Assembly: GCA_028279595.1 (NCBI GenBank)
Contig: JANQNK010000020.1
Location: 310,001-374,000 of the forward strand
Direction of reading: 5' to 3'
DNA from: Thermoplasmatota archaeon
Lineage (GTDB): Archaea > Thermoplasmatota > JAKEGO01
Length of the DNA: 64,000 nt
Shown: piece by piece, positions 16,401 through 23,444 of the stretch
Layout of the letters: every line of letters begins with the position of its first letter
Position numbering within the stretch: position 1 is the stretch's first letter
Program-made: the position numbers and the translations under genes
The notes under the pieces: model-generated
Database searches by the model: none
Seen by the model: only the letters and a program-made list of their open reading frames with translations
What the model was told of the DNA's origin: nothing

Positions 16401-17375
16401 TGTCGAGCCGCGATTGATGCTGTTGTTGCCGACGTCGATGTTCTCGCAGTTCCATAGCAGTATGCAGGAGCCGAAGGGCTGGTTGTTGAGCTCGTTGTCG
16501 AATATGCTCACGTAGCTGGAATTGGCGACGGTTATCTTCCCGATCGTGCTTACCTGGGTCTCGATCAGCGTGTATCCCGTGATCTCCTCGTAATCGTTCG
16601 AGGTGCCGTGTAGGTCGTTGAAGTAATGGATGCTCTCGCCGTTTATCACGAGGCTGGTCCTTATGGTGTGGTCGTACCGTCCCGAGACGGCGAGGCCGAA
16701 GGTCTGGTTCGTATCGATCGTGGTGTTCTCGATAATGCATCCCCACGAGTCCTGGAGTGTGATCCCCCCATGGGCGATGTCCTCGTCGGTGTAACTCGAG
16801 GTGGAGTTCGAGATCGTGCATCTCTTCGACTCCGCGATCTGCCCCATCTCCGCCAGGTCGGTGACGGCAAGGCCGTCGATATGGAATCCGTCGCAATCCG
16901 TCAACAGGAACCCCGTCCGCGACGGACCAGTGTCCGGCCCTTGCCTGACGGTGACCCGGTCGATCCGGCCGCTGCAATCGGTCACATCGAACCCGTAGGA
17001 TGACATCTCTATCGTCAGGTCGCTAACGGTGATATTGAGTCTCCTGAGCACGAAGGCTGGATCGTCGGAGCCGTTGATCACGACGCCCGCCCGGGACTCG
17101 CCGACGATGTCGAGGTTCGATCCGTTGAAGACGGTCCGATTGATCCTGACGGTCTCGACGTATGCCCCGTTGTGGATGTATATCGTGTCATTGTTCCCCG
17201 CATTGTCCACGGCCTGTCCGATGGTCGGGTAGGGATTCCCAGCGGTCCCGTTCCCTCCGCCCGAATTGTCGTCGTCGACGTATATGGTCCTCGCACTGCT
17301 GGACATAGGAACCAGAGCGACGCACCCAATCAGGACAACCATCGAGAGGAAAAGGATATACCTCGTTCTAATCAT
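10485..17375 (-). CDS. Giant anchored surface protein: beta-helix repeats, VWA domain, Ig/CARDB domains
   Basis: 2296 residues. An N-terminal signal segment (IRTRYILFLSMVVLIGCVAL) precedes ARTIYVDDDN, a typical start of right-handed parallel beta-helix (NosD/CASH) proteins. Roughly residues 30-1080 are dozens of short helix rungs with N-rich turns (such as NNTCVENRYGI, ENTLNDNLNGI). A beta-rich section follows, then a VWA-like domain at about 1390-1590 with MIDAS motif DWSNS near 1397. The C-terminal part has Ig/Fn3-like modules, a CARDB-like domain (about 2090-2190), one membrane helix (about 2215-2240) and a charged cytoplasmic tail rich in Lys/Glu. Many N-x-S/T sequons suggest heavy N-glycosylation. 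Likely an adhesin or S-layer-associated protein; the ligand is unknown. Confidence 0.88.
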   Translation of the reverse strand: MIRTRYILFLSMVVLIGCVALVPMSSSARTIYVDDDNSGGGNGTAGNPYPTIGQAVDNAGNNDTIYIHNGAYVETVRINRTVFNGSNLDIVGESRAGVVINGSDDPAFVLRRLNITVSDLTIEMSSYGFDVTDCSGRIDRVTVRQGPDTGPSRTGFLLTDCDGFHIDGLAVTDLAEMGQIAESKRCTISNSTSSYTDEDIAHGGITLQDSWGCIIENTTIDTNQTFGLAVSGRYDHTIRTSLVINGESIHYFNDLHGTSNDYEEITGYTLIETQVSTIGKITVANSSYVSIFDNELNNQPFGSCILLWNCENIDVGNNSINRGSTSVGDSGLTVIECNDIYVHNLTSRQVFNGIRLVDTTDTYLYNVTCIDNEWGIRIEGGSGNWINWSGASSNNQAGIALIDTEENLVTSTIMSGNDKYGYYIEGNFDNQLETSCLVNTEPVYYYNDKGASVSIDSLTLTANDVSNVGKVTLYNCRNIVVSDNILRNNAEGSGIFLIESTNITVRDNSMRNNLRGISLIDSRKCRLDDNDMDSDEYGLFIEERYDHWINMTNIANGEEIHYFFRNDSVDLSGIELTAKRVSNTGKITFVDSEWASVDSCVLENGTSGVLIIDSSANVTSSTLKNNKYGVTLESGSARVEGCDVLNNDIGIPAVGELTVVWNRINRNDIGVLCVDDASVENNTLNDNLNGIVIEGGDNHVAFNTVTNSTSSGIDVDGDNNVVRNNTCVENRYGIFVRGGNDIAVNWNRLRANDRYGIRLKGDPRNLDVSDNVAFGNGYNHLTGSGILITGANDLTLGRNVLYWNYYADVTIQQSDNVTVEGCILNGTYKGFNLYEASNITIIDNEISDSEFAIQMLESENILVTENMIEDAAPYGIWVRFSRNISVEDNEIRANESGVRVTGGRETNVRGNDIDAPSCVVIAASKENRIYQNVFGGDIGVEIRSQSYFTRVIDCNLSGPATGISIVDSNETVVQNCTFSGNDIAIYMYEAPDSRIEACDFYGIDVPLHLNLSDFNMIVDCNFFGAETGILIEESSRNKIKRATFERTDEALKCIEGFRNSMRASDTSGSNVPVNLTEDADAFFVNVTYDEGDIEINDVAVLDVSNWLRVRILFFDLTPIPLGDVYCLEDSEYRYKTNGYGGFDPQTNNSGETWWFLVAYKTYTGSSTTTPNVTVNASYMYWEDSRTVDMSTSHVEEFVSDIAPPNLKWTNETNYIDTGVYPDLGNASQSFEFRVLYTDPNGDAPLNGTPVVWIDVDNDGKYKSSFPYEDGTFDEGGFNMTKVGSSTDWASGVVFNFSTRLPVSHRIRYEFQAFDVNDLHAIRWDPVDRKRGPIVLSAEIDLRTVRFEDLLTEVHFTYQLSNDTYITDIDNSTASLWEDWYREIDIWTPSLRNISVLMDWSNSMPSRLRSSVTEWTLPFIENLTASEAVEVIKYSTDVYPISDFNSSAQVIADAFNTSVAQGSEAHCYDAIVENDLEGRRQHMLIIAFGPNYAENPKQHMQYEDLLGNISAGTTVHVIAHGNWDMGELLQTAIETNGQFIVVNDFTLPGALVEVLKGIQAEMALTYNAEINYDGSEHNCILNATHLMIDATLNLTYREPITPPPFVNISVPGGWWTHEALPANITVEGELDELYVQMSFAFIDRGEIGNWTEWLNVSVSGGFLDGPVSAGAYRFRVKGTSISGDSHGWINETSGNVTLVDVTPPMIDAPVPDSPSWNISQISFYVGNATDIDSDVVSLNITLTYDSGNPIDSYTVPWNGSGYQVLMKQMKWVPAVYNVTITVTNGAGLSGTQYAEVILDDSLPSIWLGTPTNWSMHDWANVQVISAGNVSNVTLQMAFAVVGSDLDPETATWTTLRVEDDGEVWSSFNFTHNASLMHARKYLFRAMGSNSQTGLAGPWEVSGVLMVDTMPPEVDQLILTGDRDGLFISFIASDDGSGVAGYSYIVYKDGSTFATGTGETNGTETIEVLGPAGEGTYRAVLVFTDVAGGVSDSASSGSLTITDGPPTVPVLVSPADGEIVGSPPTLVWNASIEPDGDDVSYDIVVNGPTGEIVRTSLTATTYTLGAIPLGNYTWSVSSSDGTYDSEAAEADFVYSRPDLEPSFIFFTDSPITYLEFPGTVTIAATVDNVGLIDSPGVNVTFSHNGNLIKSYRLTGVTAGGSDTISFAVDLEIGSHTMTMRVDTEDEVNELDEDNNTLTKTLLVGDEPEEDKRSDQSSLMPLIAGLILIIVLVLLVLIVLKLRKGGIKGKGSAPAKKKEPSAKMMDANEYEKLRQEFAESEASEDAVWETPKKKVIKKP

Positions 17376-17468
17376 GATTATCCCGGTTGAATCGCTGTTG
17401 AATGCTAATAAGCTTTATGGTGTTAGCTTCCGCATTAAGATGAAGGTACAATGACCGATGTGTCCGGA

Positions 17469-17720
17469 TCAGAATGCTAATACGTCCCAGAGATAACGCG
17501 GAAGCTCGGTCCAAATGAGATAGATCGTGAAGCCGAGCCCGCCGAGGAGCAGGATGCCGAGACCCGTGATCTCAACGGTCTTGATGTACTCCTCCTGCGT
17601 CGGCTGACGGGCCATCTTGAGCACCCTGCCGTACTTGCCCTTGCCCATGCGGCGAGCAGTGTGCTCGATATCGTCCTGGAGCTCGGTGGCCCTCTTGAAG
17701 AGCCTGTCGATCCGGCGCAT
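17469..17720 (-). CDS. secE: Preprotein translocase subunit SecE (Sec61 gamma)
   Basis: 83 residues. The conserved core ARQPTQEEYIKTVEITGLG is followed by one membrane helix (about residues 52-72, ILLLGGLGFTIYLIW), which is the Sec61-gamma/SecE layout. SecE clamps the two halves of SecY in the membrane channel. The N-terminal 35 residues add a basic amphipathic helix (RLFKRATELQDDIEHTARRM). In many archaea secE stands with spt5 and ribosomal protein genes; here it is alone, upstream of the giant surface-protein gene on the same strand and divergent from the gene at 17894. It ends only 93 bp before that surface-protein gene starts. Confidence 0.9.
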   Translation of the reverse strand: MRRIDRLFKRATELQDDIEHTARRMGKGKYGRVLKMARQPTQEEYIKTVEITGLGILLLGGLGFTIYLIWTELPRYLWDVLAF

Positions 17721-17854
17721 CGCCCATTGAATCGGCTACTCCTTATTATACGTTTCTAACGAAATGCCTCCCCTGAAGGAACCCTCGGTCCCATGATATC
17801 GGCCCGGTGCGGACCGGTAGGCCAAGTTCCGTCAGTGTAACGGTTTCAGACAAT

Positions 17855-17864
17855 CTTTATATAA
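17855..17864 (+). promoter_or_regulatory. TATA box for the gene at 17894
   Basis: CTTTATATAA about 34 bp before ATG 17894, giving a leader of only a few bases. It supports ATG 17894 over a longer in-frame start at 17807, which lies upstream of this promoter. Confidence 0.6.
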
Positions 17865-17893
17865 TCAAGGTCCAATCATCCGCCGTGATAAAC

Positions 17894-19204
17894 ATGAGAT
17901 GGTACCATCTCGCCGTAGTCCTACTCCTGTCGCTAACGCTTTGTATCGGTTTCATTGCCGGCCAGTCATCGGCCGTTTCCTTCGGTGCCGGGGAAGAGAT
18001 CGAACTCGATGTCCGAATGAACAACGGAGATGACAACAACGAAACAACGATGTATCGGGACAGTTCATTTACCTTTACAATCTATATCTTCAATTTCAAC
18101 GACTCATCTCAGGACGCTGTATTCAAAGCCTCTTATAAGATCCTCGGGGAAAAGTCCTCTATATCGGGTCAGTTCAACCGTTCAACGACCGAATCGGTCG
18201 AGCACCAAGGTAATACACGGATCGCAATCTCCATCGTTACTAACACCAATACCCTACTCGACTTCTACGAGTTCTCCATCAAGGTCTGGAACGAGGACGA
18301 CGTGAACATGAGTGCCAGTGTCAGCGGAAGGGTCACTGTTACGGTCCTCGCTGCACCTGACGGCGATCCCGCCATCGAGGCGACGAGCGAGAAGTCAATA
18401 ACGATGAGCGTCGGCGGGGAAGCGACCATCGAGCTCACGATAACGAACGAGGCCGACGATCCCGACGATATCGAGTTCACTCTAGCGATATCCGATTCAT
18501 CGATAGCCGAGACGACGATCCCGCCGCTCCTCGATGTCATCTCTCTCGAGGACAACGAGGTGGAGGAGGTCAGTCTGACGGTATACGGATTGGCTCCCGG
18601 CACGACGACATTCACCTTTACTGTGACATCGGGGAACGACCCGGACAAGGACGCCGAAGAGCAGTTCACAATCACGGTCAACAAGGTCGAGGAGAAGAAG
18701 GAGGAGGACAAGGGCTTCCTCGAACAGGAGATCGCGGGCATCCCGCTCGTGGCCCTCTTCGTCGTGATCATCGTGGTACCGGTGGTCGCGGTCGTCGCCA
18801 TGGGAAAGAAGAAGAAGAAGGGAACCGCAGGACCCACCGTACCGACGCAACCCGGGATGACCCCTGGCATGCCTGCGCAGCCTGGCATGGGAGCCCAGCC
18901 AGGGGCTGCCCAGCCGATGGTGATGCACTGCCCGAACTGCGGCGGCGTCATCGAGATCGCCAACCCGGCGTACCCTCAGCCGGTCCAGTGCACGCACTGC
19001 GGCTCGGCATTCCAGTTCCCGGGGACCGGTCAGGCGCAGGCCCCCCCCCAGGCTCCGCCCCAGCAGCAGTACGGAGCGCCTCCCCAGCAGGCCGGCTATC
19101 AGACGACGCCTTGCCCGGCGTGCGGCACGCAGATCCCCGTCCCGCCCCAGAGGCCGGTGACGATATCGTGCCCCGGATGCGCATCACAGTATCAGCTCAA
19201 CTGA
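17894..19204 (+). CDS. Membrane protein with extracellular Ig-like domains and cytoplasmic zinc ribbons
   Basis: 436 residues. Signal peptide (residues 1-26), an extracellular beta-rich region of about 240 residues with two Ig/CARDB-like domains, a membrane helix (about 281-303), a KKKKKG stop-transfer, then a Pro/Gln/Gly-rich cytoplasmic tail. In the tail are two zinc-ribbon units: CPNCGG with CTHCG, and CPACG with CPGC. The extracellular C-terminal domain ends in an EEKKEEDKG linker. The layout suggests a surface receptor or scaffold whose cytoplasmic zinc ribbons bind a partner or nucleic acid; this is speculative. It is separated by 18 bp from tpiA downstream. Confidence 0.8.
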   Translation: MRWYHLAVVLLLSLTLCIGFIAGQSSAVSFGAGEEIELDVRMNNGDDNNETTMYRDSSFTFTIYIFNFNDSSQDAVFKASYKILGEKSSISGQFNRSTTESVEHQGNTRIAISIVTNTNTLLDFYEFSIKVWNEDDVNMSASVSGRVTVTVLAAPDGDPAIEATSEKSITMSVGGEATIELTITNEADDPDDIEFTLAISDSSIAETTIPPLLDVISLEDNEVEEVSLTVYGLAPGTTTFTFTVTSGNDPDKDAEEQFTITVNKVEEKKEEDKGFLEQEIAGIPLVALFVVIIVVPVVAVVAMGKKKKKGTAGPTVPTQPGMTPGMPAQPGMGAQPGAAQPMVMHCPNCGGVIEIANPAYPQPVQCTHCGSAFQFPGTGQAQAPPQAPPQQQYGAPPQQAGYQTTPCPACGTQIPVPPQRPVTISCPGCASQYQLN

Positions 19205-19222
19205 TCAGGTTCATCAAATCGG

Positions 19223-19903
19223 ATGGGTGACCGCATGACCATGTGCATAGTCAACATGAAGGCGTACGACGGTTGTTATGGCGCTAAGGGGCTCGAGCTC
19301 GGGCTCGCCCTCGAGAAGGTCGCCGGCGAATTCTCCTCGGAGACGGTCCTGGCAGTGGGCGCTCCCGATATCCGGCTGTTCTCGGAGAACCTTTCCATAC
19401 CGATCTACGCACAGCATGTCAGCCCCTTCAAGCCGGGCGGTCGCACTGGTGCGGTCCTCGCCGAGGCGGCCGCCCTTTCGGGAGCCGCCGGGACCCTTAT
19501 CAACCACTCCGAGAGGCGGCTCACCCTCGCTGACATAGAGGCATCCCTGAGCGCGGCGAAGAGGGTCGGACTTGCGACCGTCATCTGTTCGAACAACGTA
19601 AACACCTCCGGGGCGGCTGCGGTCCTCGGACCTGACCGGATAGCGATGGAACCCCCGGAACTGATCGGAGGGGACATCTCGGTCACGAGCGCAAGCCCCG
19701 AGATCATCGGCTCGACGGTCACGCACGTGTCCACCCTCGCACCCGAGGTCGGCATCCTCTGCGGGGCTGGAGTGAAGAACGGCGCGGACGCTGCCATGGC
19801 GATCGAGCTTGGGACCGAAGGTGTCCTGGTCGCCAGTGGTATAGTCCTGGCATCCGATCCCGGAGCTGCACTCGCTGACATCCTGCAGGGCATGGAGCAG
19901 TAG
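19223..19903 (+). CDS. tpiA: Triosephosphate isomerase (archaeal short type)
   Basis: 226 residues, the shorter archaeal length. The enzyme interconverts glyceraldehyde 3-phosphate and dihydroxyacetone phosphate. Visible elements: IVNMKAY near the N-terminus (Asn/Lys of the active site), QHVSPF and the GRTGAVL loop, the catalytic histidine in LINHSERR, the catalytic glutamate in AMEPPELIG, and the phosphate-binding CGAGVKNG and ASGIVLA loops. The start could be ATG 19223, 19235 or 19241; all precede the first strand. It may be co-transcribed with the upstream membrane-protein gene. Confidence 0.95.
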   Translation: MGDRMTMCIVNMKAYDGCYGAKGLELGLALEKVAGEFSSETVLAVGAPDIRLFSENLSIPIYAQHVSPFKPGGRTGAVLAEAAALSGAAGTLINHSERRLTLADIEASLSAAKRVGLATVICSNNVNTSGAAAVLGPDRIAMEPPELIGGDISVTSASPEIIGSTVTHVSTLAPEVGILCGAGVKNGADAAMAIELGTEGVLVASGIVLASDPGAALADILQGMEQ

Positions 19904-19945
19904 GTCGAAGGGATCAGAATTCTATCATATCATTCGGAACGCCGT

Positions 19946-20284
19946 TCACTTGACCTTACGGCGCTCCTCCTCGATCTGTTTCGCGACGGTCGAGAGCCTG
20001 TCGCCGAGGTCGAGCAATATGACCTTCAATTGCGGGAAGATCCTCTTCGCATCCTTGGTGTAGACGGCGCCCTCCTGGGTGGGCTTGATGAGCCCCTCCC
20101 TCTCGAGCATCCTGAGGGAATAGCGGATCCTGTGGTCCGGCAGGCCCGTCTCCTTGGAGAGTCTGATGACGCCGATGGGCGCCTCCCGTATCACCACATC
20201 CAGGATGCGGATGTGGCGCTCGATGAGGTCGATCTCGTTCCTTAGCGTCATCGTGAGGCTGTCCTCTGCTACCTTGGGTGTCAT
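19946..20284 (-). CDS. Winged-helix DNA-binding protein
   Basis: 112 residues. A helix (about 13-33) leads to a winged helix-turn-helix: EAPIGVIRLSKETGLPDHRI, recognition helix RYSLRMLEREGLIKP, and a two-strand wing TQEGAVYTKD. A C-terminal amphipathic helix (VILLDLGDRLSTVAKQIEEE) probably dimerises. No ligand domain is present, so it is likely a small transcriptional regulator of a type common in Euryarchaeota. The start ATG 20284 has GAGAGGAT five bases upstream and a TATA element (minus-strand CTATATAT, about 20340-20348). It is convergent with tpiA and divergent from the candidate RNA at 20455. Its target is unknown. Confidence 0.75.
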   Translation of the reverse strand: MTPKVAEDSLTMTLRNEIDLIERHIRILDVVIREAPIGVIRLSKETGLPDHRIRYSLRMLEREGLIKPTQEGAVYTKDAKRIFPQLKVILLDLGDRLSTVAKQIEEERRKVK

Positions 20285-20423
20285 GAGTATCCTCTCATTG
20301 GGCCTGCACTGCCCCCGCGGGGGGTGATGGTCCGTGCGATATATAGACCTTGCGTCTCCGTAGCACGGTCCGAAAATGACTTTTTGAGAATCGAGCGTGA
20401 ATGTAACATAGATTCCACAAACC

Positions 20424-20433
20424 TTTTAAATAA
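20424..20433 (+). promoter_or_regulatory. Strong TATA box upstream of candidate RNA
   Basis: TTTTAAATAA preceded by ACAAACC, close to the archaeal box A/BRE consensus, in a locally AT-rich stretch of an otherwise GC-rich sequence. Transcription would start near 20454, 15 bases before the first strand of the 12-bp helix at 20469. Confidence 0.55.
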
Positions 20434-20454
20434 AAAAGGCCAAATTAACAATAG

Positions 20455-20575
20455 CGAAATGAACAAAAGGTGGAGGCACAGCTCTTCCACTCAAGGAAGT
20501 CCTGCCTGCTCATCCATAGCGTCACATCTTCCATCGGACGAGATGTGTTTTGTGCCTCCACCCCCAAGATTCCTG
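20455..20575 (+). ncRNA. Candidate structured non-coding RNA closed by a perfect 12-bp helix
   Basis: GGTGGAGGCACA (20469-20480) pairs perfectly with TGTGCCTCCACC (20551-20562). Inside are two hairpins: CTTCC/GGAAG (20484-20488 with 20495-20499, six-base loop) and CACATCT/AGATGTG (20523-20529 with 20541-20547, 11-base loop), separated by an unpaired stretch at 20500-20522. The whole is a three-way-junction-like fold of about 95 nt placed 15 bases after the predicted start of a strong promoter. It lacks tRNA, 5S, C/D-box or H/ACA-box hallmarks. A frame starting at ATG 20459 is open across it, but the product (Pro/Ser-rich, low complexity) does not look like a real protein. Boundaries are approximate. 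Confidence 0.5.
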
Positions 20576-20706
20576 AGCCAGTGTGCTCAATTTCTATCTC
20601 TATTAGGCCTTGGTCTCGACCGTCTGCCTGGGAACCCTTATATCCGTGGACATGGTTCTGCGCCCGACGTCCACCACTTCAGGGGACGTTCGCGGAGGAT
20701 GGACGG

Positions 20707-21552
20707 ATGGAGTTCCCGAAGGCGATCAGCGGGCCGTACTGGCGATTCCAGCATTCCATGACCGGCAGGAGGGCCGCTAGGGAGGCCGTCCAGTACAGGG
20801 ACCGATTCGACTCCGTCGAGACCTACTGCATGTTCATAGGGTACCCCAGGAGCGGCCACAGCATGGTCGGGTCCCTCATGGACGCCCACCCCGACATGGT
20901 CATTTCCAACGAACTTGACGCCCTGAAGTACGTCGACCTTGGCTTCGACAGGGACCAGATCTATTACATGATCCTCGAGAACACCCGGGAGTACGCGAGG
21001 GCTGGCAGGTCGCAGACCGGATATTCCTACGTCGTGCCCAACCAGCACCAGGGCACCTTCCGCGACCTGAAGGTCATCGGCGACAAGAAGGGCGGGTCCT
21101 CGACATTCCATCTGAGGCGGGACCCCACTCTCCTCGACAGGCTCGGCAAGGTCGTATCCGTGCCGATGAGGTTCATCCACGTGACAAGGAACCCGTACGA
21201 TAACATCACGACCATGGCGACACGTTCCGGCAGGGACCTCGACGAGCGGATAGATACCTACTTCAAGTTCGTCGCGACCAACGCGACGGTACGGAAGAGG
21301 ATAGGGCCCGACGGTGTTCTCGACATGCATCTGGAGGACTTCATCGCGGACCCCGCGGCGAAATTGCGATCCATCTGTGAATTCATCGGGCTCGACGCTC
21401 CCGACGATTTCATAAAGGACGCGGCTGGAATAGTCTACAAGGAGCCGAAGAGGACCAGGGCCAAGATCAAGTGGTCCAAGAAACAGGTCGCTACCGTCGC
21501 GGAGCGCATCGAGCGGTATGATTTCCTGAAGGGCTACACCTACGAGAGTTGA
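20707..21552 (+). CDS. Sulfotransferase family protein
   Basis: 281 residues. The 5'-phosphosulfate-binding loop GYPRSGHSMVG is at 45-55 and the 3'-phosphate-binding element FIHVTRNPYDNI is in the middle, both hallmarks of PAPS-dependent sulfotransferases; an RSICEFIGLDAP segment near the C-terminus is also typical. Such enzymes transfer sulfate from PAPS to hydroxyl or amino groups of glycans, lipids or proteins. ATG 20707 is set by GGAGGAT at 20694-20700, with a TATA element (CCCTTATATCC) near 20635-20645. There is no signal peptide. In this surface-protein-rich region a role in sulfating S-layer glycans is plausible but unproven. Confidence 0.85.
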   Translation: MEFPKAISGPYWRFQHSMTGRRAAREAVQYRDRFDSVETYCMFIGYPRSGHSMVGSLMDAHPDMVISNELDALKYVDLGFDRDQIYYMILENTREYARAGRSQTGYSYVVPNQHQGTFRDLKVIGDKKGGSSTFHLRRDPTLLDRLGKVVSVPMRFIHVTRNPYDNITTMATRSGRDLDERIDTYFKFVATNATVRKRIGPDGVLDMHLEDFIADPAAKLRSICEFIGLDAPDDFIKDAAGIVYKEPKRTRAKIKWSKKQVATVAERIERYDFLKGYTYES

Positions 21553-21617
21553 GTTCTCCAGTCTGTCTCAATAAGTTAGAAATAAGAGGACTCCGATTGA
21601 GACCTGGAGGTTCTTAC

Positions 21618-22145
21618 ATGCCAGACCTGAGGGACCGTGTCGAGGACGACAGGGGTTTGATAAAGAAGATACAGATGGTCATCCCGGGATACCGCGGGTA
21701 CCGCAAGCGCGAGGACCTGAGGATCGCGGACAGCCTCCTCAGGGAGGAGGTCGCCAAGAGGATGGGTCGCGTCGAGAACGACGCCGATGACATCCGCGGC
21801 GAGCTCGCCGAGGAGATGGAGATGACCAAGATGAACGACCTCAAGGGGCTCATCTACGACATACAGACGTTCAGAAACAGGATCGAGCACGCCGAGCAGG
21901 AGTACTCGGGCATCTCGGCCGACTACAGGATACTGGAGAACGAGCTCGAGGCCCTCTACGAGTACGACCTGAAGCTCTTCAGTTCCGTCGATGTGATCCG
22001 GAAGGAGCTCCAGGGACTCGACCCGAAGCTCGACGACCCCGCCTTCAAGGTGAAGGTGAAGGAGGTCCGGGCAGTCATGAAGGGCATGCAGGAGGACTTC
22101 GACCTCCGTACGGAGACCATAGCGAACATGGTGGTGAGGAAATGA
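21618..22145 (+). CDS. Coiled-coil protein paired with SPFH protein
   Basis: 175 residues, almost all helical, with heptad-like charged sequence (LRIADSLLREEVAKRMGRVE, then EMEMTKMNDLKGLIYDIQTF) and no membrane segment or cysteines. GGAGGT at 21606-21611 fixes ATG 21618. Its stop overlaps the start of the SPFH-domain gene by 4 bp, so the two are co-translated. Bacterial SPFH proteins of this type are sometimes encoded with coiled-coil PspA-like membrane-stress proteins; this protein is shorter and not clearly PspA, so a similar scaffold role is only an inference. Confidence 0.75.
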   Translation: MPDLRDRVEDDRGLIKKIQMVIPGYRGYRKREDLRIADSLLREEVAKRMGRVENDADDIRGELAEEMEMTKMNDLKGLIYDIQTFRNRIEHAEQEYSGISADYRILENELEALYEYDLKLFSSVDVIRKELQGLDPKLDDPAFKVKVKEVRAVMKGMQEDFDLRTETIANMVVRK

Positions 22146-23284
22146 GCGTCATCGGAGCGGACACGATCGAATGGGCCCATTCGGACAAGGGCGATTACAT
22201 CATGTACAGGGTGCCGAGGAACGTGCAGTACAACGACAACGTCGTTGTCCGGGAGGACGAGTTCGTCGTCTTCTTCAGGGACGGCAAGGCTCTGCACCTG
22301 TTCGACAGGCCGGGGCGCTACGCGCTCACGACCCAGAACATACCGGTCCTGGCCAGCATAGTCAAGGGCCTTTCGGGCGTTCAACAGGTCGGCGAACTGT
22401 ACTACCTCCAGCAGAGGGAGATGCGGGGAAAGTTCGGCACGAAGGAGCCGCTGACCTTCCGGGACCAGGACTTCGGCCTCGTCCGCCTTCGGATGTTCGG
22501 ACAGTTCTCCTACCGGGTCGTCGATCCCATTCTATTCATAACCCAGTTCGTCGGGGCAATGGGCTATTCACACAGCGAAGAGGTCATTGACTGGATGAAG
22601 GCCCAGCTCGTGATGAACCTGAACGACGTCCTCGGTGAGCTCAAGCGCGACAAGGGCATCGGAGTGGCCGACCTTCCCGCCTATCTCGAGGAACTCGAAC
22701 AGCTCGTCCTCTCGAGGATCGGTGATGAGGCATCACGGTACGGCCTCCAGGTCATGAAGGTCGTCGGGATAAACGTCAATCTGCCCGAGGAGGTACAGGA
22801 GGCCGTCGACGCACGGGCCTCGATGGGCGTTCTCGGAGCGGACTACATGCAGTACCAGACCGGCAAGGCCATCAGGGACATCCCCGGTAGCGGTGGCGGC
22901 GGCGGAGGAACGGGCGACGCAGCCGCTGCAGGCCTTGGACTCGGCGTCGGAGCAGGTATGGGCATGGCGATGCCCGGTATGATCCAGGGTCAGCAGGGTC
23001 AGGGCGCCTCACCCGGAGCACCGCCCGTACCCAGCGAGACCGGCACTCCGTGTCCAGCATGCGGTGCGATGGTGCCGGCAGGATCGAAGTTCTGTCCCTC
23101 ATGCGGAGCGGCGATGACACCTCCGACCGAGAAGTGCGTGAGCTGTGGAGCAGAGATAGAGACGGGAGCGAAGTTCTGTCCCGAGTGCGGCGCACAGCAG
23201 AACGCCTCCCTGATCTGTCCGAAGTGCGACGCGCAGCTTCCTTTGGGAACGAAGTTCTGCTCGGAGTGCGGGAATCCGTTGTAG
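22142..23284 (+). CDS. SPFH/stomatin-like protein (YdjI type) with three C-terminal double zinc ribbons
   Basis: 380 residues. The N-terminal two thirds (about 1-255) match the SPFH-like family of bacterial YdjI: IEWAHSDKGDYIMYRVPR near the start, the GPG-like LFDRPGRYALTTQNIP turn, and a YGLQVMKVVGINVNLPEEVQ strand-helix. A Gly/Ala-rich linker (about 256-300) leads to three CxxCG...CxxCG zinc-ribbon pairs (CPACG/CPSCG, CVSCG/CPECG, CPKC/CSECG). There is no obvious membrane helix, so it probably binds membranes peripherally or assembles on partners. Starts with an ATGA overlap from the coiled-coil gene. Probable role in membrane organisation or stress. Confidence 0.85.
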   Translation: MSVIGADTIEWAHSDKGDYIMYRVPRNVQYNDNVVVREDEFVVFFRDGKALHLFDRPGRYALTTQNIPVLASIVKGLSGVQQVGELYYLQQREMRGKFGTKEPLTFRDQDFGLVRLRMFGQFSYRVVDPILFITQFVGAMGYSHSEEVIDWMKAQLVMNLNDVLGELKRDKGIGVADLPAYLEELEQLVLSRIGDEASRYGLQVMKVVGINVNLPEEVQEAVDARASMGVLGADYMQYQTGKAIRDIPGSGGGGGGTGDAAAAGLGLGVGAGMGMAMPGMIQGQQGQGASPGAPPVPSETGTPCPACGAMVPAGSKFCPSCGAAMTPPTEKCVSCGAEIETGAKFCPECGAQQNASLICPKCDAQLPLGTKFCSECGNPL

Positions 23285-23444
23285 TGGGTTGTGTACGCCC
23301 GAGCCCGTCCGATCCTCGGGAAGAATGTCTAGATCATCGTCCTTTCCGAGGATCAGGCGATTCATGGAATCGCCGGTATCGGGGCTCTTCCCTCCCTCAC
23401 GTTGTCACCTATGTGGTCGTAGGTAGGTTAAGCGATGTACCCAT

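Noticed and set aside
20455..20575. tRNA, 5S rRNA, C/D or H/ACA guide RNA at this locus
   Set aside because: No T-arm consensus, no 5S conserved loops, no C/D boxes, and no ACA after the closing helix.
20459..20761. Open frame starting at ATG 20459 through the candidate RNA
   Set aside because: The product is Ser/Pro/Arg-rich without fold, and it overlaps the secure start of the sulfotransferase in another frame.
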